From Kitasatospora sp. NBC_00240 (GTDB taxonomy: Bacteria > Actinomycetota > Actinomycetes > Streptomycetales > Streptomycetaceae), in contig NZ_JAPEMU010000001.1 in the NCBI RefSeq assembly GCF_026342405.1, positions 6,014,001-6,078,000 on the forward strand: DNA of 64,000 nt. The letters are read 5' to 3'. Below, piece by piece: positions 1 through 10,620 of this stretch; within the stretch, counting starts at the first letter, position 1, and each line of letters starts with the position of its first letter. The notes beneath the pieces are model-generated. The model had not been told where the DNA came from. It saw only the letters and a program-made list of their open reading frames with translations, and did not search any database. Both the position numbers and the translations under genes were made by a program.

Positions 1-260
1 TCACCGAGTTCAAGTCGATGATCCAGCGGCGCTCCGACGACCGGGACCTGGTGCCGGCGCCCCGGCTGACCGACCGGGAGCTGGAGGTGCTCAAGCTGGT
101 GGCGACCGGGATGAACAACCGGGAGATCGCCAAGGAGCTCTTCATCAGCGAGAACACCGTGAAGAACCACGTCCGCAACATCCTGGAGAAGCTGCAGCTG
201 CACTCCCGGATGGAGGCCGTGGTCTACGCGATGCGGGAGAAGATCCTCGAAATAGGGTGA
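1..260 (+). CDS. LuxR-type response regulator, C-terminal end (5' truncated)
   Basis: Only the last 86 codons are present; the frame is open to the window edge. The visible part is a LuxR/GerE helix-turn-helix: LTDRELEVLKLVATGMNNRE followed by IAKELFISENTVKNHVRNIL, with the typical ENTVKNHV recognition helix. It binds DNA. In full-length NarL/FixJ-type regulators this domain follows a receiver domain, which would lie outside the window, so calling it a two-component response regulator is inference. The gene ends with TGA about 70 bp before the convergent YcaQ-like gene. Confidence 0.85.
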   Translation, partial: TEFKSMIQRRSDDRDLVPAPRLTDRELEVLKLVATGMNNREIAKELFISENTVKNHVRNILEKLQLHSRMEAVVYAMREKILEIG

Positions 261-327
261 CCGCCCGCCGCGTCCGCCCGCCGCTCCCGCCCGTTGTCCC
301 GGCCCGCCGGGCCCTCGCCGGCCCGGC

Positions 328-1497
328 TCAGCCGCCCAGGAGCTTCTCCAGGGCCGGGCGCAGCGACTCGTCCGCGAGGGCCTCCACCCGGACGCTCCCG
401 CAGCCCACCCAGTCGGCCGCCTCGCGCAGCGCGCGGGCCAGCGGCTCGACGTACTTCGGTGCCTCCAGGGAGATCTGACGGGCCACCAGGGTGCGCCCCT
501 CGCGGGCCGGGTCCACCCGGCCGACCAGCCGGCCGCCCGCCAGCAACGGCATGGCGAAGTAGCCGTGCACCCGCTTGTGCCGGGGCGTGTACGCCTCCAG
601 CCGGTGCGCCATGCCGAAGATCCGCTCCGTCCGGGCGCGGTCCCAGACCAGCGAGTCGAACGGGGACAGCAGCGTGGTGCGGTGCCGCCCGCGCGGCTCG
701 GCGGCCAGCGCCGCCGGGTCGGCCCAGGCGTCGGCGGCGGCGCCCTGCGGGCCCCAGCCGGCGACCCGCACCGGCACCAGGCCGGAGTCGGCCAGCACCG
801 TGTCCACCTGCTCGGCCTTGAGGCGGTGGTAGTCCGTCAGGTCCGTCCTGGTCGCGACCCCGAGCGCGGCGCCGGACTGCGCGACCAGGGTGCGCAGGCA
901 CTCGTGGTCGTCCGGGTCGCGGCCGAACAGCTCGGCCGGGACGGCCCGTTCGGCGAGCTCGTAGACCCGCTTCCAGCTGCGCCGCTCGGTGCAGACCACG
1001 TCGCCGAAGGCCAGCGCCCGCTCCACCGCGATCTTGGTGTCGGACCAGTCCCACCACTCGGCCGTCCGCTTGGCGCCGCCCAGCTCGGTCGAGGTCAGCG
1101 GCCCCTCGGCGCGGAGCTTGTCCAGCACGCCCTGGTACGTCCGGGGGGTGACCTGGTGGCCCCAGAGGTTGCCGCGCGCGCGGTAGGCGCGGCGGCGGAA
1201 GGCGAACAGCGGCCACTCCTCGACGGGCAGCACGCAGGCCGCGTGCGACCAGTACTCGAAGCTGGTGCCGCCGCCCCAGTAGGCCGCCTCCACGGCGGGC
1301 CGGCCGACCGCGCCCAGCCGCGCGTACGGGATCAGCTCGTGCGAGCGGGCCAGCACGGAGATGGTGTCCAGCTGGACGGCGCCCAGGTGCCGCAGCACCC
1401 CGCGGACCCCGCCCCGGCGGTCCGGCGCCCCGAGCAGGCCCTGCGCTCGCAGGGCGATCCGGCGGGCCTCGTCGGCGGTCAGCGTGGTGACGGTCAT
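328..1497 (-). CDS. winged-helix YcaQ/AlkX-like DNA glycosylase (HTH_42)
   Basis: 389 aa. The protein matches the HTH_42 (formerly DUF1006) family, whose members AlkZ and YcaQ/AlkX remove alkylated or crosslinked bases. Near the N-terminus it has HLGAVQLDTISVLARSHE; the QLD triplet (Q-hydrophobic-D) is the catalytic signature of the YcaQ/AlkX subgroup, whereas AlkZ has QxQ. A C-terminal LLSPFDSLVWDR-type segment is also typical of the family. I chose ATG at 1497 rather than the in-frame TTG at 1527, because a TACGCT -10 box lies 7 nt upstream of the ATG, as expected for a leaderless mRNA. The gene stands alone and is divergent from secA. Activity on a particular lesion cannot be read from sequence. 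Confidence 0.85.
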   Translation of the reverse strand: MTVTTLTADEARRIALRAQGLLGAPDRRGGVRGVLRHLGAVQLDTISVLARSHELIPYARLGAVGRPAVEAAYWGGGTSFEYWSHAACVLPVEEWPLFAFRRRAYRARGNLWGHQVTPRTYQGVLDKLRAEGPLTSTELGGAKRTAEWWDWSDTKIAVERALAFGDVVCTERRSWKRVYELAERAVPAELFGRDPDDHECLRTLVAQSGAALGVATRTDLTDYHRLKAEQVDTVLADSGLVPVRVAGWGPQGAAADAWADPAALAAEPRGRHRTTLLSPFDSLVWDRARTERIFGMAHRLEAYTPRHKRVHGYFAMPLLAGGRLVGRVDPAREGRTLVARQISLEAPKYVEPLARALREAADWVGCGSVRVEALADESLRPALEKLLGG

Positions 1498-1504
1498 GCC
1501 TGGC

Positions 1505-1510
1505 AGCGTA
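1505..1510 (-). promoter_or_regulatory. -10 box of leaderless YcaQ-like gene
   Basis: TACGCT on the minus strand, 7 nt before the ATG at 1497, with no Shine-Dalgarno between them. This spacing fits a leaderless transcript starting at or next to the start codon. Confidence 0.45.
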
Positions 1511-1717
1511 GGGTGCGGCACCGACAACGGACGGGCCCGGTGACCGGTTTGACCCGGTAGGCAGGGCTATCGGAGGAAGTGCTCCCAGGGGTGACACGGG
1601 AATAGCGTGCTGACGCACCTCCCGGGGCATTGGACTCCTCGCATACGATGGCCCGTGCGGTGGGGTGGACCCCCCGTGCAGTCGTCCAGTGCCAATACAG
1701 GCAAGGAGCCCGCTCTA

Positions 1718-4465
<2,748 letters not shown>

Positions 4466-4506
4466 GCCGGTGAGGCCTTGATCCACGAGGCCTGACGACG
4501 ATCGCA

Positions 4507-4543
4507 CAGGGCGCCGCTCCCCGGTTCGGGGGGCGGCGCCCTG
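4507..4543. terminator. hairpin terminator between secA and convergent gene
   Basis: An 11-bp outer stem (CAGGGCGCCGC paired with GCGGCGCCCTG) continues into an inner C/G stem around GGTTC. It lies between the convergent ends of secA and the Rv3235-family gene and can serve both strands. Confidence 0.8.
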
Positions 4544-4625
4544 CGTCGTGCCCGGCGGGGCTGCGTGGGGCTGCCCCGGGGCTGCCCGGGCCGGAGCGGG
4601 TCTGTATGAGTCCGCGGGGGTCGGC

Positions 4626-5402
4626 TCAGCGGGCCTCGACGGCCGCGCACTGCCACTGGCCGGTGCGCCGGTGCCGCTCCAGCCGGAAGGCCACCATGTG
4701 GTGCCGGGGGCCGAGCTCGACCCGGACGCACGCCTCCACGGCCTCCGCCGAGGGCGCGCTGTCGTGCACCCGGCCCAGCCGGGGGCGGGCCGCGGCGCCG
4801 CGCGGGCGCAGCGGACCGGAGCGGACCAGCGATGTGAGCCCGCCGTAGCCGTCCAGGGTGGTGTGGCGCTGGAGCTGGCCGGCCGGCCGGACGCCGGTGA
4901 GCACCTCGACCAGCCGCAGGGCGAAGCGGGCGGCCAGCTCGGCGCGGACGGCCCGTTCGGTGCCGGTGCCGGTGCCGGTGCCGATGTCGCCGGCGCGGGC
5001 CGGGGCGCAGGCCTCGCGGGGGTGCCGGGGGTGGCGCGGCGCAGCGGCCCGGTGCGGGCCCGGCGGGTGCTGCGGGGCCCGGTGGTGGGCGGGCTGCGGC
5101 CGACCGCCGGGGGGAGCGTGCTCGTGCCCGGGAGTCTCCCGCAGGCGGGCACCGAGGTGGCCGGCGCCGACGTGGCCGGTGCCCGGGGGCGGGGCGGCGT
5201 CCGGTGCGCCGAGGGGCGTGCCGGCGGGCAGCCCGCTCCCGTACGGCCCGGGGCCGTGGCCGTGGGAGTGCCGCACCGGGGCCTCGTGGCGGCGGGGCTC
5301 GTGCTGCCGGGCGAGCGGCCGGATCCGCGGGCCGCGGACGGCGGGCGCGTGCGCGAGGGCCGGCCGGACGGCGCTGTGCGGGGAGGCTGAGGACTCGATC
5401 AT
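4626..5402 (-). CDS. Rv3235 family protein
   Basis: 258 aa. The last ~90 residues (from ELAARFALRLVEVLTGVRP through the C-terminal HHMVAFRLERHRRTGQWQC) match the actinobacterial Rv3235 family, a small domain of unknown function commonly encoded beside secA. The first ~150 residues are low complexity, rich in His, Pro, Ala and Gly, and are probably disordered. A (GT)n run appears just before the domain. The start is ATG at 5402 with a G-rich stretch about 8 nt upstream; a shorter protein beginning nearer the domain is possible. Function is unknown. Confidence 0.75.
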   Translation of the reverse strand: MIESSASPHSAVRPALAHAPAVRGPRIRPLARQHEPRRHEAPVRHSHGHGPGPYGSGLPAGTPLGAPDAAPPPGTGHVGAGHLGARLRETPGHEHAPPGGRPQPAHHRAPQHPPGPHRAAAPRHPRHPREACAPARAGDIGTGTGTGTERAVRAELAARFALRLVEVLTGVRPAGQLQRHTTLDGYGGLTSLVRSGPLRPRGAAARPRLGRVHDSAPSAEAVEACVRVELGPRHHMVAFRLERHRRTGQWQCAAVEAR

Positions 5403-5834
5403 GCGCGGTACCCCCGGTTCGGGCGGGAAGGGCTGGACTGGCGGGAAGGGCTGGGCTGGCTGGACGGGACTGGTGGGAAGGGCGGGCCGCCGCGGGCCCG
5501 GGCCGGACGGGCGGGTGCGGCCGTTCGCCGGGTGGCCGCAGCCCTGGTATCGGCGTCCGGAGCGTGGGCGTGAGCGGCGGCCGGACGGCCCGCCCGGTCC
5601 TGGCCGGTGTCACCTATCCGGGTGACCCGGCCCGGCGTCGCAGGGGCTGGTCACGGCCCCCCTGGTAGCCCGGTTGACGCCTCCGGCGGGCGGGGAGCGG
5701 CCCCGAAGGGGGACGGTCCGTCTGTTAATTCTGTGCGGCCGATCGCGCGTGGCGGGACTGCTACTGGTTGGTAGTGCGGAGGATCGGACGGGGACCCGCA
5801 GCGAGTCCCCGCGGGAGACGAGGGGCGGCAGGCC
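5403..5834. other. intergenic region between Rv3235-family and patatin genes
   Basis: No ORF here has coding character. The left half is G-rich with short GGCTGG/GGGAAGG-type repeats. The right part holds an AT-richer patch (GTTAATTCTGTG near 5724) and a CTACTGGTTGGTAG partial palindrome near 5760-5773 that may belong to the divergent promoters. I see no clear -35/-10 pair. Confidence 0.4.
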
Positions 5835-6899
5835 ATGGTGACGCAGGCTTCGACGAGCGACGGCAGGACGGCGGCCCTGCCCGCCCGGGACGGGGTACGG
5901 CGCGGTCTGGTGCTCGGCGGCGGCGGCATGCTCGGTGCGGCCTGGACGATCGGCGCGCTCTGCGCCGTCCGGGAGGCGACCGGCCGCCAGCCCGGCCAGG
6001 CCGAGGTGATCCTCGGGACCTCGGCCGGCGCGATCCTCGGCGCTCTGCTGGCGGGCGGCGTCCGCGCCGAGGAGCTGCGGGACCACCAGCGCGGACTGCC
6101 GATCACCACCGGTCCGCTGGCCGGCGTCGACTTCGACTACGACACGGCGGTCGGCGGCGCCGTGCCGATGCTGCCCCGGCCCGGCATCGGCTCGCCCGGC
6201 CTGCTGCGGGACGCCGTCCGCCACCCGCGCGAGTACCCCTGGCTGACCATGGTGTCGGCGGTGGTGCCCACCGGGCGCGGCTCGGTGGCGCCGATCGGCG
6301 AGCTGATCCGCTCGCTGCCCGGCCTGGACGGCCCGCCGGGGGCCTCGCCGCTGCGGGTGGCGGCGGTGGACTACCGCACCGGCCGCCGGGTCGTCTTCGG
6401 GGACGACGGCGCGCCCACCGCCGAGTTCGCCGAGGCGGTGATGGCCTCGTGCGCGATCCCCGGCTGGTTCGCCCCGGTGGAGGTGGCCGGCAGCCCGTAC
6501 GTGGACGGCGGCTGCTGGTCGGCCACCAACGCGGACCTGATGCTCGGCCGTGGGCTGGACGAGGTCTACGTGCTCGCCCCGATGGCGCTGCGACTGCACC
6601 CGCGCGGCCGGGCGGAGCCCGGCCGGGGCACGCTGGCCGCGCTGCGCGAGTGGCGGGAGCGGGACCGGCCCCGGGGCGTGCTGGCCCAGTTGGTGAGCCG
6701 CTACCGGCGCTCGGTGACCCGGCAGATGCTGCGCGAGGCCCGGCTGCTGCGGGCCACCGGGGTCCGGGTGCAGCTGCTCGCGCCGACCCTGGAGGACCTG
6801 GCGGTGATGGGGCCCAACATGATGGACCCGGCCCGCCGCGGCGAGGTGCTGGAGACCGCGCTGCGCACCAGCAGGGCCGCCCTGGCCGGCGTGCGCTGA
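5835..6899 (+). CDS. patatin-like phospholipase family protein
   Basis: 354 aa. A predicted Ser-Asp dyad lipid acyl hydrolase. The oxyanion motif GGGGMLG is at residues 28-34, the nucleophile elbow GTSAG at 61-65 (Ser63), and the catalytic Asp in YVDGG at about 224. These are the three signatures of the family. No signal peptide or membrane segment is visible, so the enzyme is probably cytoplasmic. ATG at 5835 has a purine-rich GGGGCGGCAGG just upstream. Monocistronic; substrate unknown. A related actinobacterial group is annotated only as patatin-like esterase. Confidence 0.9.
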   Translation: MVTQASTSDGRTAALPARDGVRRGLVLGGGGMLGAAWTIGALCAVREATGRQPGQAEVILGTSAGAILGALLAGGVRAEELRDHQRGLPITTGPLAGVDFDYDTAVGGAVPMLPRPGIGSPGLLRDAVRHPREYPWLTMVSAVVPTGRGSVAPIGELIRSLPGLDGPPGASPLRVAAVDYRTGRRVVFGDDGAPTAEFAEAVMASCAIPGWFAPVEVAGSPYVDGGCWSATNADLMLGRGLDEVYVLAPMALRLHPRGRAEPGRGTLAALREWRERDRPRGVLAQLVSRYRRSVTRQMLREARLLRATGVRVQLLAPTLEDLAVMGPNMMDPARRGEVLETALRTSRAALAGVR

Positions 6900-6937
6900 G
6901 CCGCGGGCGCCCGGCGGGCGGGCCCCGCGCGGGCCCG

Positions 6938-7022
6938 TGCACCCCGCCCGTCAGTGCCCACGGCTCCCGGGTCGGTGCTAAGGCGGCCAACGCGTCCGGT
7001 GGGGGCCTGCACCCCGCCCGTC
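6938..7022. repeat. 15-bp direct repeat in intergenic region
   Basis: TGCACCCCGCCCGTC occurs identically at 6938-6952 and 7008-7022, 70 bp apart, upstream of the DUF6912 gene. Either duplicated noncoding sequence or a paired site; no function is evident. Confidence 0.5.
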
Positions 7023-7174
7023 CGACCTGCCCGGGCGCCCGGGCGCGGTGGCGCCGGTGAGCGGCGGGTACGAACGGGATGTAGCGGCGATCACCCGCGC
7101 CGTATTCTCTGTCCTAGCCGTTCCGTCCCAGCCGTCCGAGAGCCGTGCTGTACGAAGACCTGGAGAGTGCCCCG

Positions 7175-7684
7175 ATGCGCGTGTACGTGCCCACCACCTT
7201 GAACGGCCTGGCGGCGGCGCACCCGGGCGGCGCGTTGGAGCAGTCGGCGGCGTACGCCGTGACGCCCGCGCTGCGCGAGTGGTACGTCAGCGACGACCTG
7301 GAGGAACTGGAGTACGCGGCACTGAACCGGGCCGCCCAGTCCTCGCTGCGCCTGCTCGCCGCCGATCCCGGGGCCCCGCGCCGGCGCGTGGTGCTGGCGC
7401 TGGACGTGCCGGACTCGGCGGTCCGGCCGTTCGCCGGCGACGAGTACCAGGACCAGGCCTCGCTGGGCCAGGTGGTGCTGGCGGGCCCGGTGCCGCTGGC
7501 GAAGGCCGCCGCCGTGCACGCGGATGTGGCCGACAGCGACGTGGTGGACGACGTCACCGCGGCGGTGGCGGCGATCACGGCCGCCGACGCGGGCGACCAG
7601 GACGCCCAGTTCACCGTGGACGGCGCCGAGGACCACGATCTGCTCTGGTTCGCCACCCAGGAGATCGCGTCCCTGCTGGCCTGA
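7175..7684 (+). CDS. DUF6912 family protein
   Basis: 169 aa. The protein begins MRVYVPTTLNGLAAAH and ends LLWFATQEIASLLA, features of a conserved actinobacterial family of unknown function (DUF6912). It is acidic and Ala-rich with no membrane segment. I chose ATG at 7175 over the upstream GTG at 7145 because GGAGAG lies at 7162-7167. A TATTCT at 7103-7108 could be its -10 box. It sits upstream of the HAD gene, but a long hairpin separates the two, so they are probably separate units. Confidence 0.85.
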   Translation: MRVYVPTTLNGLAAAHPGGALEQSAAYAVTPALREWYVSDDLEELEYAALNRAAQSSLRLLAADPGAPRRRVVLALDVPDSAVRPFAGDEYQDQASLGQVVLAGPVPLAKAAAVHADVADSDVVDDVTAAVAAITAADAGDQDAQFTVDGAEDHDLLWFATQEIASLLA

Positions 7685-7728
7685 CCCCTGCCGGCCCGAC
7701 GCCCCTGCCGGCCCGACCGCGGCGGGGC

Positions 7729-7764
7729 GCCCGCGGCGGGCCTGGCGGCGGGCCCGCCGCGGGC
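7729..7764. terminator. hairpin terminator after DUF6912 gene
   Basis: A perfect 14-bp stem (GCCCGCGGCGGGCC with its complement) and an 8-nt loop, without a T-run, as usual for this GC content. Confidence 0.75.
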
Positions 7765-7802
7765 GTCTCCCCCGGCACTTCCGGTCCGCCGGGCACTCCG
7801 GT

Positions 7803-7808
7803 TACCGT
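7803..7808 (+). promoter_or_regulatory. -10 box of leaderless HAD gene
   Basis: TACCGT followed by exactly 6 nt and then GTG at 7815, with no Shine-Dalgarno. The same geometry occurs before prfB and the antitoxin gene in this window. Confidence 0.6.
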
Positions 7809-7814
7809 TCCGAG

Positions 7815-8474
7815 GTGCGAACTCATATCGTCTGGGACTGGAACGGCACGCTCTTCCACGACATGGAGGCGGTGCTCGGCGCGAGCAACGCCGCTTTCGC
7901 GACCCTCGGCATCGGCCCTTTGAGCCTGCAGGAGTACCGGGAGCAGTACGAGATCCCGATCCCGCGGTTCTACCAGCGGCTGCTCGGTCGGCTGCCGAGC
8001 GAGGCGGAGTGGATCCTGCTCGACGACGCGTTCCACGACCGGTACCACGAGCTGAGCCCGGCGTGCGGGCTGACCGAGGGCGCGCTCGGGCTGTTGAGCG
8101 CCTGGGGCGAGTCCGGCCACAGCCAGTCGCTGCTGTCGATGTACGAGCACGACCGGCTGGTCCCGGTGGTCGAGCGGTTCGGGATCAGCGGGCACTTCGT
8201 CCGGGTCGACGGCCGCAGCGGGCCCTCCGGCGGGCAGAAGGCCACCTACCTGTCGCGGCACCTGGCCGCGCTGGGGGAGCAGGTCGACCCGGCCCGCACG
8301 GTGCTGATCGGGGATGCCGCCGACGACGCGCTGGCCGCGCTGAGCGTCGGGGCGCACGCGGTGCTCTACACCGGCGGCTCGCACACCCGCGAGAAGCTGG
8401 AGCCGGTCGGGGTGCCGGTGGTGGACAGCCTGGCGGAGGCGGTGGAGCTGGCGGGCCGGCTGGCGGCGGCCTGA
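7815..8474 (+). CDS. HAD family hydrolase (phosphoglycolate-phosphatase-like)
   Basis: 219 aa. The N-terminus THIVWDWNGTLFHD carries HAD motif I with nucleophile Asp8, but the second acidic position is Asn (DWNGT instead of DxDGT). An alpha-helical cap follows, then Ser/Thr motif II (LLSMYEH region), a Lys motif (GGQKATYLSRHL) and motif IV, TVLIGDAADDALAA. Cytoplasmic phosphatase or related phosphotransferase; substrate unknown. GTG at 7815 is chosen because it is preceded by a TACCGT box at leaderless spacing. The longer frame upstream is coding shadow of DUF6912. Confidence 0.88.
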   Translation: MRTHIVWDWNGTLFHDMEAVLGASNAAFATLGIGPLSLQEYREQYEIPIPRFYQRLLGRLPSEAEWILLDDAFHDRYHELSPACGLTEGALGLLSAWGESGHSQSLLSMYEHDRLVPVVERFGISGHFVRVDGRSGPSGGQKATYLSRHLAALGEQVDPARTVLIGDAADDALAALSVGAHAVLYTGGSHTREKLEPVGVPVVDSLAEAVELAGRLAAA

Positions 8475-8651
8475 GCCGGGGGCCGCGGTGGCCGGCCGGT
8501 CCGGGGCAGGCGGGTCGCCCCGCAGTTCGCGCGCCTGACGGCGTGTCCGGTGCCACGCGCCCGAGGGCGTGTCAGACCGGGCCGAACGGGGCGGAACTGG
8601 TCAATCTGGTTTGACGCCACCCCGGCGTGCACCAGAGCGAGCGGAGCCACC

Positions 8652-10283
8652 ATGCCCATCGACGCAGTGACCCAGGTCCCGACCCCGGTCAACGAACCGG
8701 TGCACGGCTACGCGCCGGGCAGCCCCGAGCGGGCCCGGCTGGAGCGCAAGCTCGACGAACTCGCCGCCGAGACCGTCCCGCTGCCGATGACCATCGCCGG
8801 CGAGCAGCGCTTCGGCGGCGGAGAGCGGATCGACGTCGTCCAGCCCCACCACCACGCCGCCAAGCTGGGCGTGCTCGGCAACGCCACCCGGGAGGACTCC
8901 CAGCTCGCGGTGGACGCCGCACTGGCGGCCGGGCCGGCCTGGCGCTCGCTCTCCTTCGACGACCGGGCGGCGGTGTTCCTGCGCGCGGCCGACCTGCTGG
9001 CCGGGCCGTGGCGCGAGACGGTCGCGGCGGCCACCATGCTCGGGCAGTCCAAGACCGCGCAGCAGGCCGAGATCGACGCGTCCTGCGAGCTGGTCGACTT
9101 CTGGCGCTTCAACGTGCACTTCGCCCGACAGATCCTGGCCGACCAGCCGCTCTCCTCGCCGGGTGTGTGGAACCGCACCGACCACCGGCCGCTGGAGGGC
9201 TTCGTCTACGCCGTCACGCCGTTCAACTTCACCGCGATCGCCGGCAACCTGCCGACCGCGCCGGCACTGATGGGCAACACGGTGGTGTGGAAGCCGTCCC
9301 CCACCCAGACGCTCTCCGCCCACTACCTGATGCGGGTGCTGGAGGAGGCCGGGCTGCCGCCGGGGGTGATCAACATGGTGACCGGCGACGGCCACCAGCT
9401 GTCCCAGGTCGCCCTCGCCGACCCCGCCCTGGCCGGCCTGCACTTCACCGGCTCCACCGCCACCTTCCAGTCGCTGTGGAAGACCATCGGTGCCAACATC
9501 GGCAGCTACCGCGGCTACCCGCGGATCGTCGGCGAGACCGGCGGCAAGGACTTCCTGCTCGCCCACCGCTCCGCCGACCCCGACAGCCTGCGGACGGCGC
9601 TGATCCGCGGCGCCTTCGAGTACCAGGGCCAGAAGTGCTCGGCGCTCTCCCGGGCCTACCTGCCGCGCAGCCTCTGGCAGAAGATCAAGGACGAGTTCCT
9701 GGCCGAGGTGGACGCGATCACCGTCGGCGACGTCTCCGACTTCAGCAACTTCATGGGCGCGCTGATCGACCACCGGGCCTTCCGCAAGAACCAGGCCGCC
9801 ATCGACCGGGCCGTCCAGGACCCGACGGTGGAGCTGGCGGCCGGCGGCCAGTACGACGACGCGATCGGCTGGTTCGTCCGGCCGACGGTGCTGGTCTGCG
9901 GCGACCACCGCAACGAGATCTTCCGCACCGAGTACTTCGGGCCGATCCTCGCCGTGCACGTCTACGAGGACGCCCGCTGGGACGACGTGCTGCGCCGGGT
10001 CGACTCGGGTTCGCCGTACGGGCTGACCGGCGCGGTGATGGCGCGGGACAGGTACGCCGTCGCGCAGGCGGTGGAGGAGCTGCGGTTCGCGGCGGGCAAC
10101 TTCTACATCAACGACAAGCCGACCGGCGCCGTGGTCGGGCAGCAGCCGTTCGGCGGCGGGCGGGCGTCCGGCACCAACGACAAGGCAGGGGCGGCGCAGA
10201 ACCTGCTGCGCTGGACCTCGGCCCGGTCGATCAAGGAGACCTTCGTACCGCCGGCCGGGTACCGGTACCCGCACATGGGCTGA
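8652..10283 (+). CDS. pruA: L-glutamate gamma-semialdehyde (P5C) dehydrogenase
   Basis: 543 aa. Oxidises glutamate-5-semialdehyde/P5C to glutamate with NAD+, the last step of proline catabolism. Aldehyde dehydrogenase features: YAVTPFNFTAIAGNL, the NAD loop FTGSTATFQSLW, general base Glu295 in VGETGGKDF and nucleophile Cys329 in GQKCSALSR. The C-terminal TGAVVGQQPFGGGRASGTND is typical of the P5C dehydrogenase branch. ATG at 8652 has GGAG 5 nt upstream; the frame extends upstream without coding character. No proline dehydrogenase gene is adjacent. Its product glutamate is the substrate of the next gene, the NAD-glutamate dehydrogenase. Confidence 0.95.
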   Translation: MPIDAVTQVPTPVNEPVHGYAPGSPERARLERKLDELAAETVPLPMTIAGEQRFGGGERIDVVQPHHHAAKLGVLGNATREDSQLAVDAALAAGPAWRSLSFDDRAAVFLRAADLLAGPWRETVAAATMLGQSKTAQQAEIDASCELVDFWRFNVHFARQILADQPLSSPGVWNRTDHRPLEGFVYAVTPFNFTAIAGNLPTAPALMGNTVVWKPSPTQTLSAHYLMRVLEEAGLPPGVINMVTGDGHQLSQVALADPALAGLHFTGSTATFQSLWKTIGANIGSYRGYPRIVGETGGKDFLLAHRSADPDSLRTALIRGAFEYQGQKCSALSRAYLPRSLWQKIKDEFLAEVDAITVGDVSDFSNFMGALIDHRAFRKNQAAIDRAVQDPTVELAAGGQYDDAIGWFVRPTVLVCGDHRNEIFRTEYFGPILAVHVYEDARWDDVLRRVDSGSPYGLTGAVMARDRYAVAQAVEELRFAAGNFYINDKPTGAVVGQQPFGGGRASGTNDKAGAAQNLLRWTSARSIKETFVPPAGYRYPHMG

Positions 10284-10620
10284 GCGCCCGACGGCGGGCG
10301 GCTGAACCCACGGTGACGGCCGGCCGTACCGGCGTGCGGTGGCGGCCGGGCTTTGGACAAGGTGTCCAGGACGGACCGATCTTCCTGCGGGTTTGTGCCT
10401 CCCTGTCCCCTGACACCTTCGTTTCCTCCCGTTAGGCTGGCTGACGTCGTCGGGTTGGCTCCGCAGGCCAAAACATCGTCTCTTACCCGTTACAAGGGCA
10501 TTTCATGCGTGCCATGGAAGCCTTTCGGTCGGACGGTGCGGCAGGATTGCGGATGACCCGGCGGTGCACACCCACACACCACCGAGTCACGCAACGGCGC
10601 GCGACAGGAGCCAAACAGCC
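10284..10620 (+). other. leader region of NAD-glutamate dehydrogenase gene
   Basis: No gene. It contains a good promoter at 10410-10438 and then an untranslated leader of about 175 nt with modest AT-rich patches (CAAAACATCGTC, TTACCCGTTACAAGGGC). I cannot recognise a known riboswitch. A Shine-Dalgarno AGGAG at 10606-10610 closes the region. Confidence 0.5.
10410..10438 (+). promoter_or_regulatory. sigma-HrdB-type promoter of NAD-GDH
   Basis: -35 CTGACA (10410-10415), 17-nt spacer, -10 TAGGCT (10433-10438). Both hexamers and the spacing are close to the actinobacterial housekeeping consensus. Confidence 0.65.
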
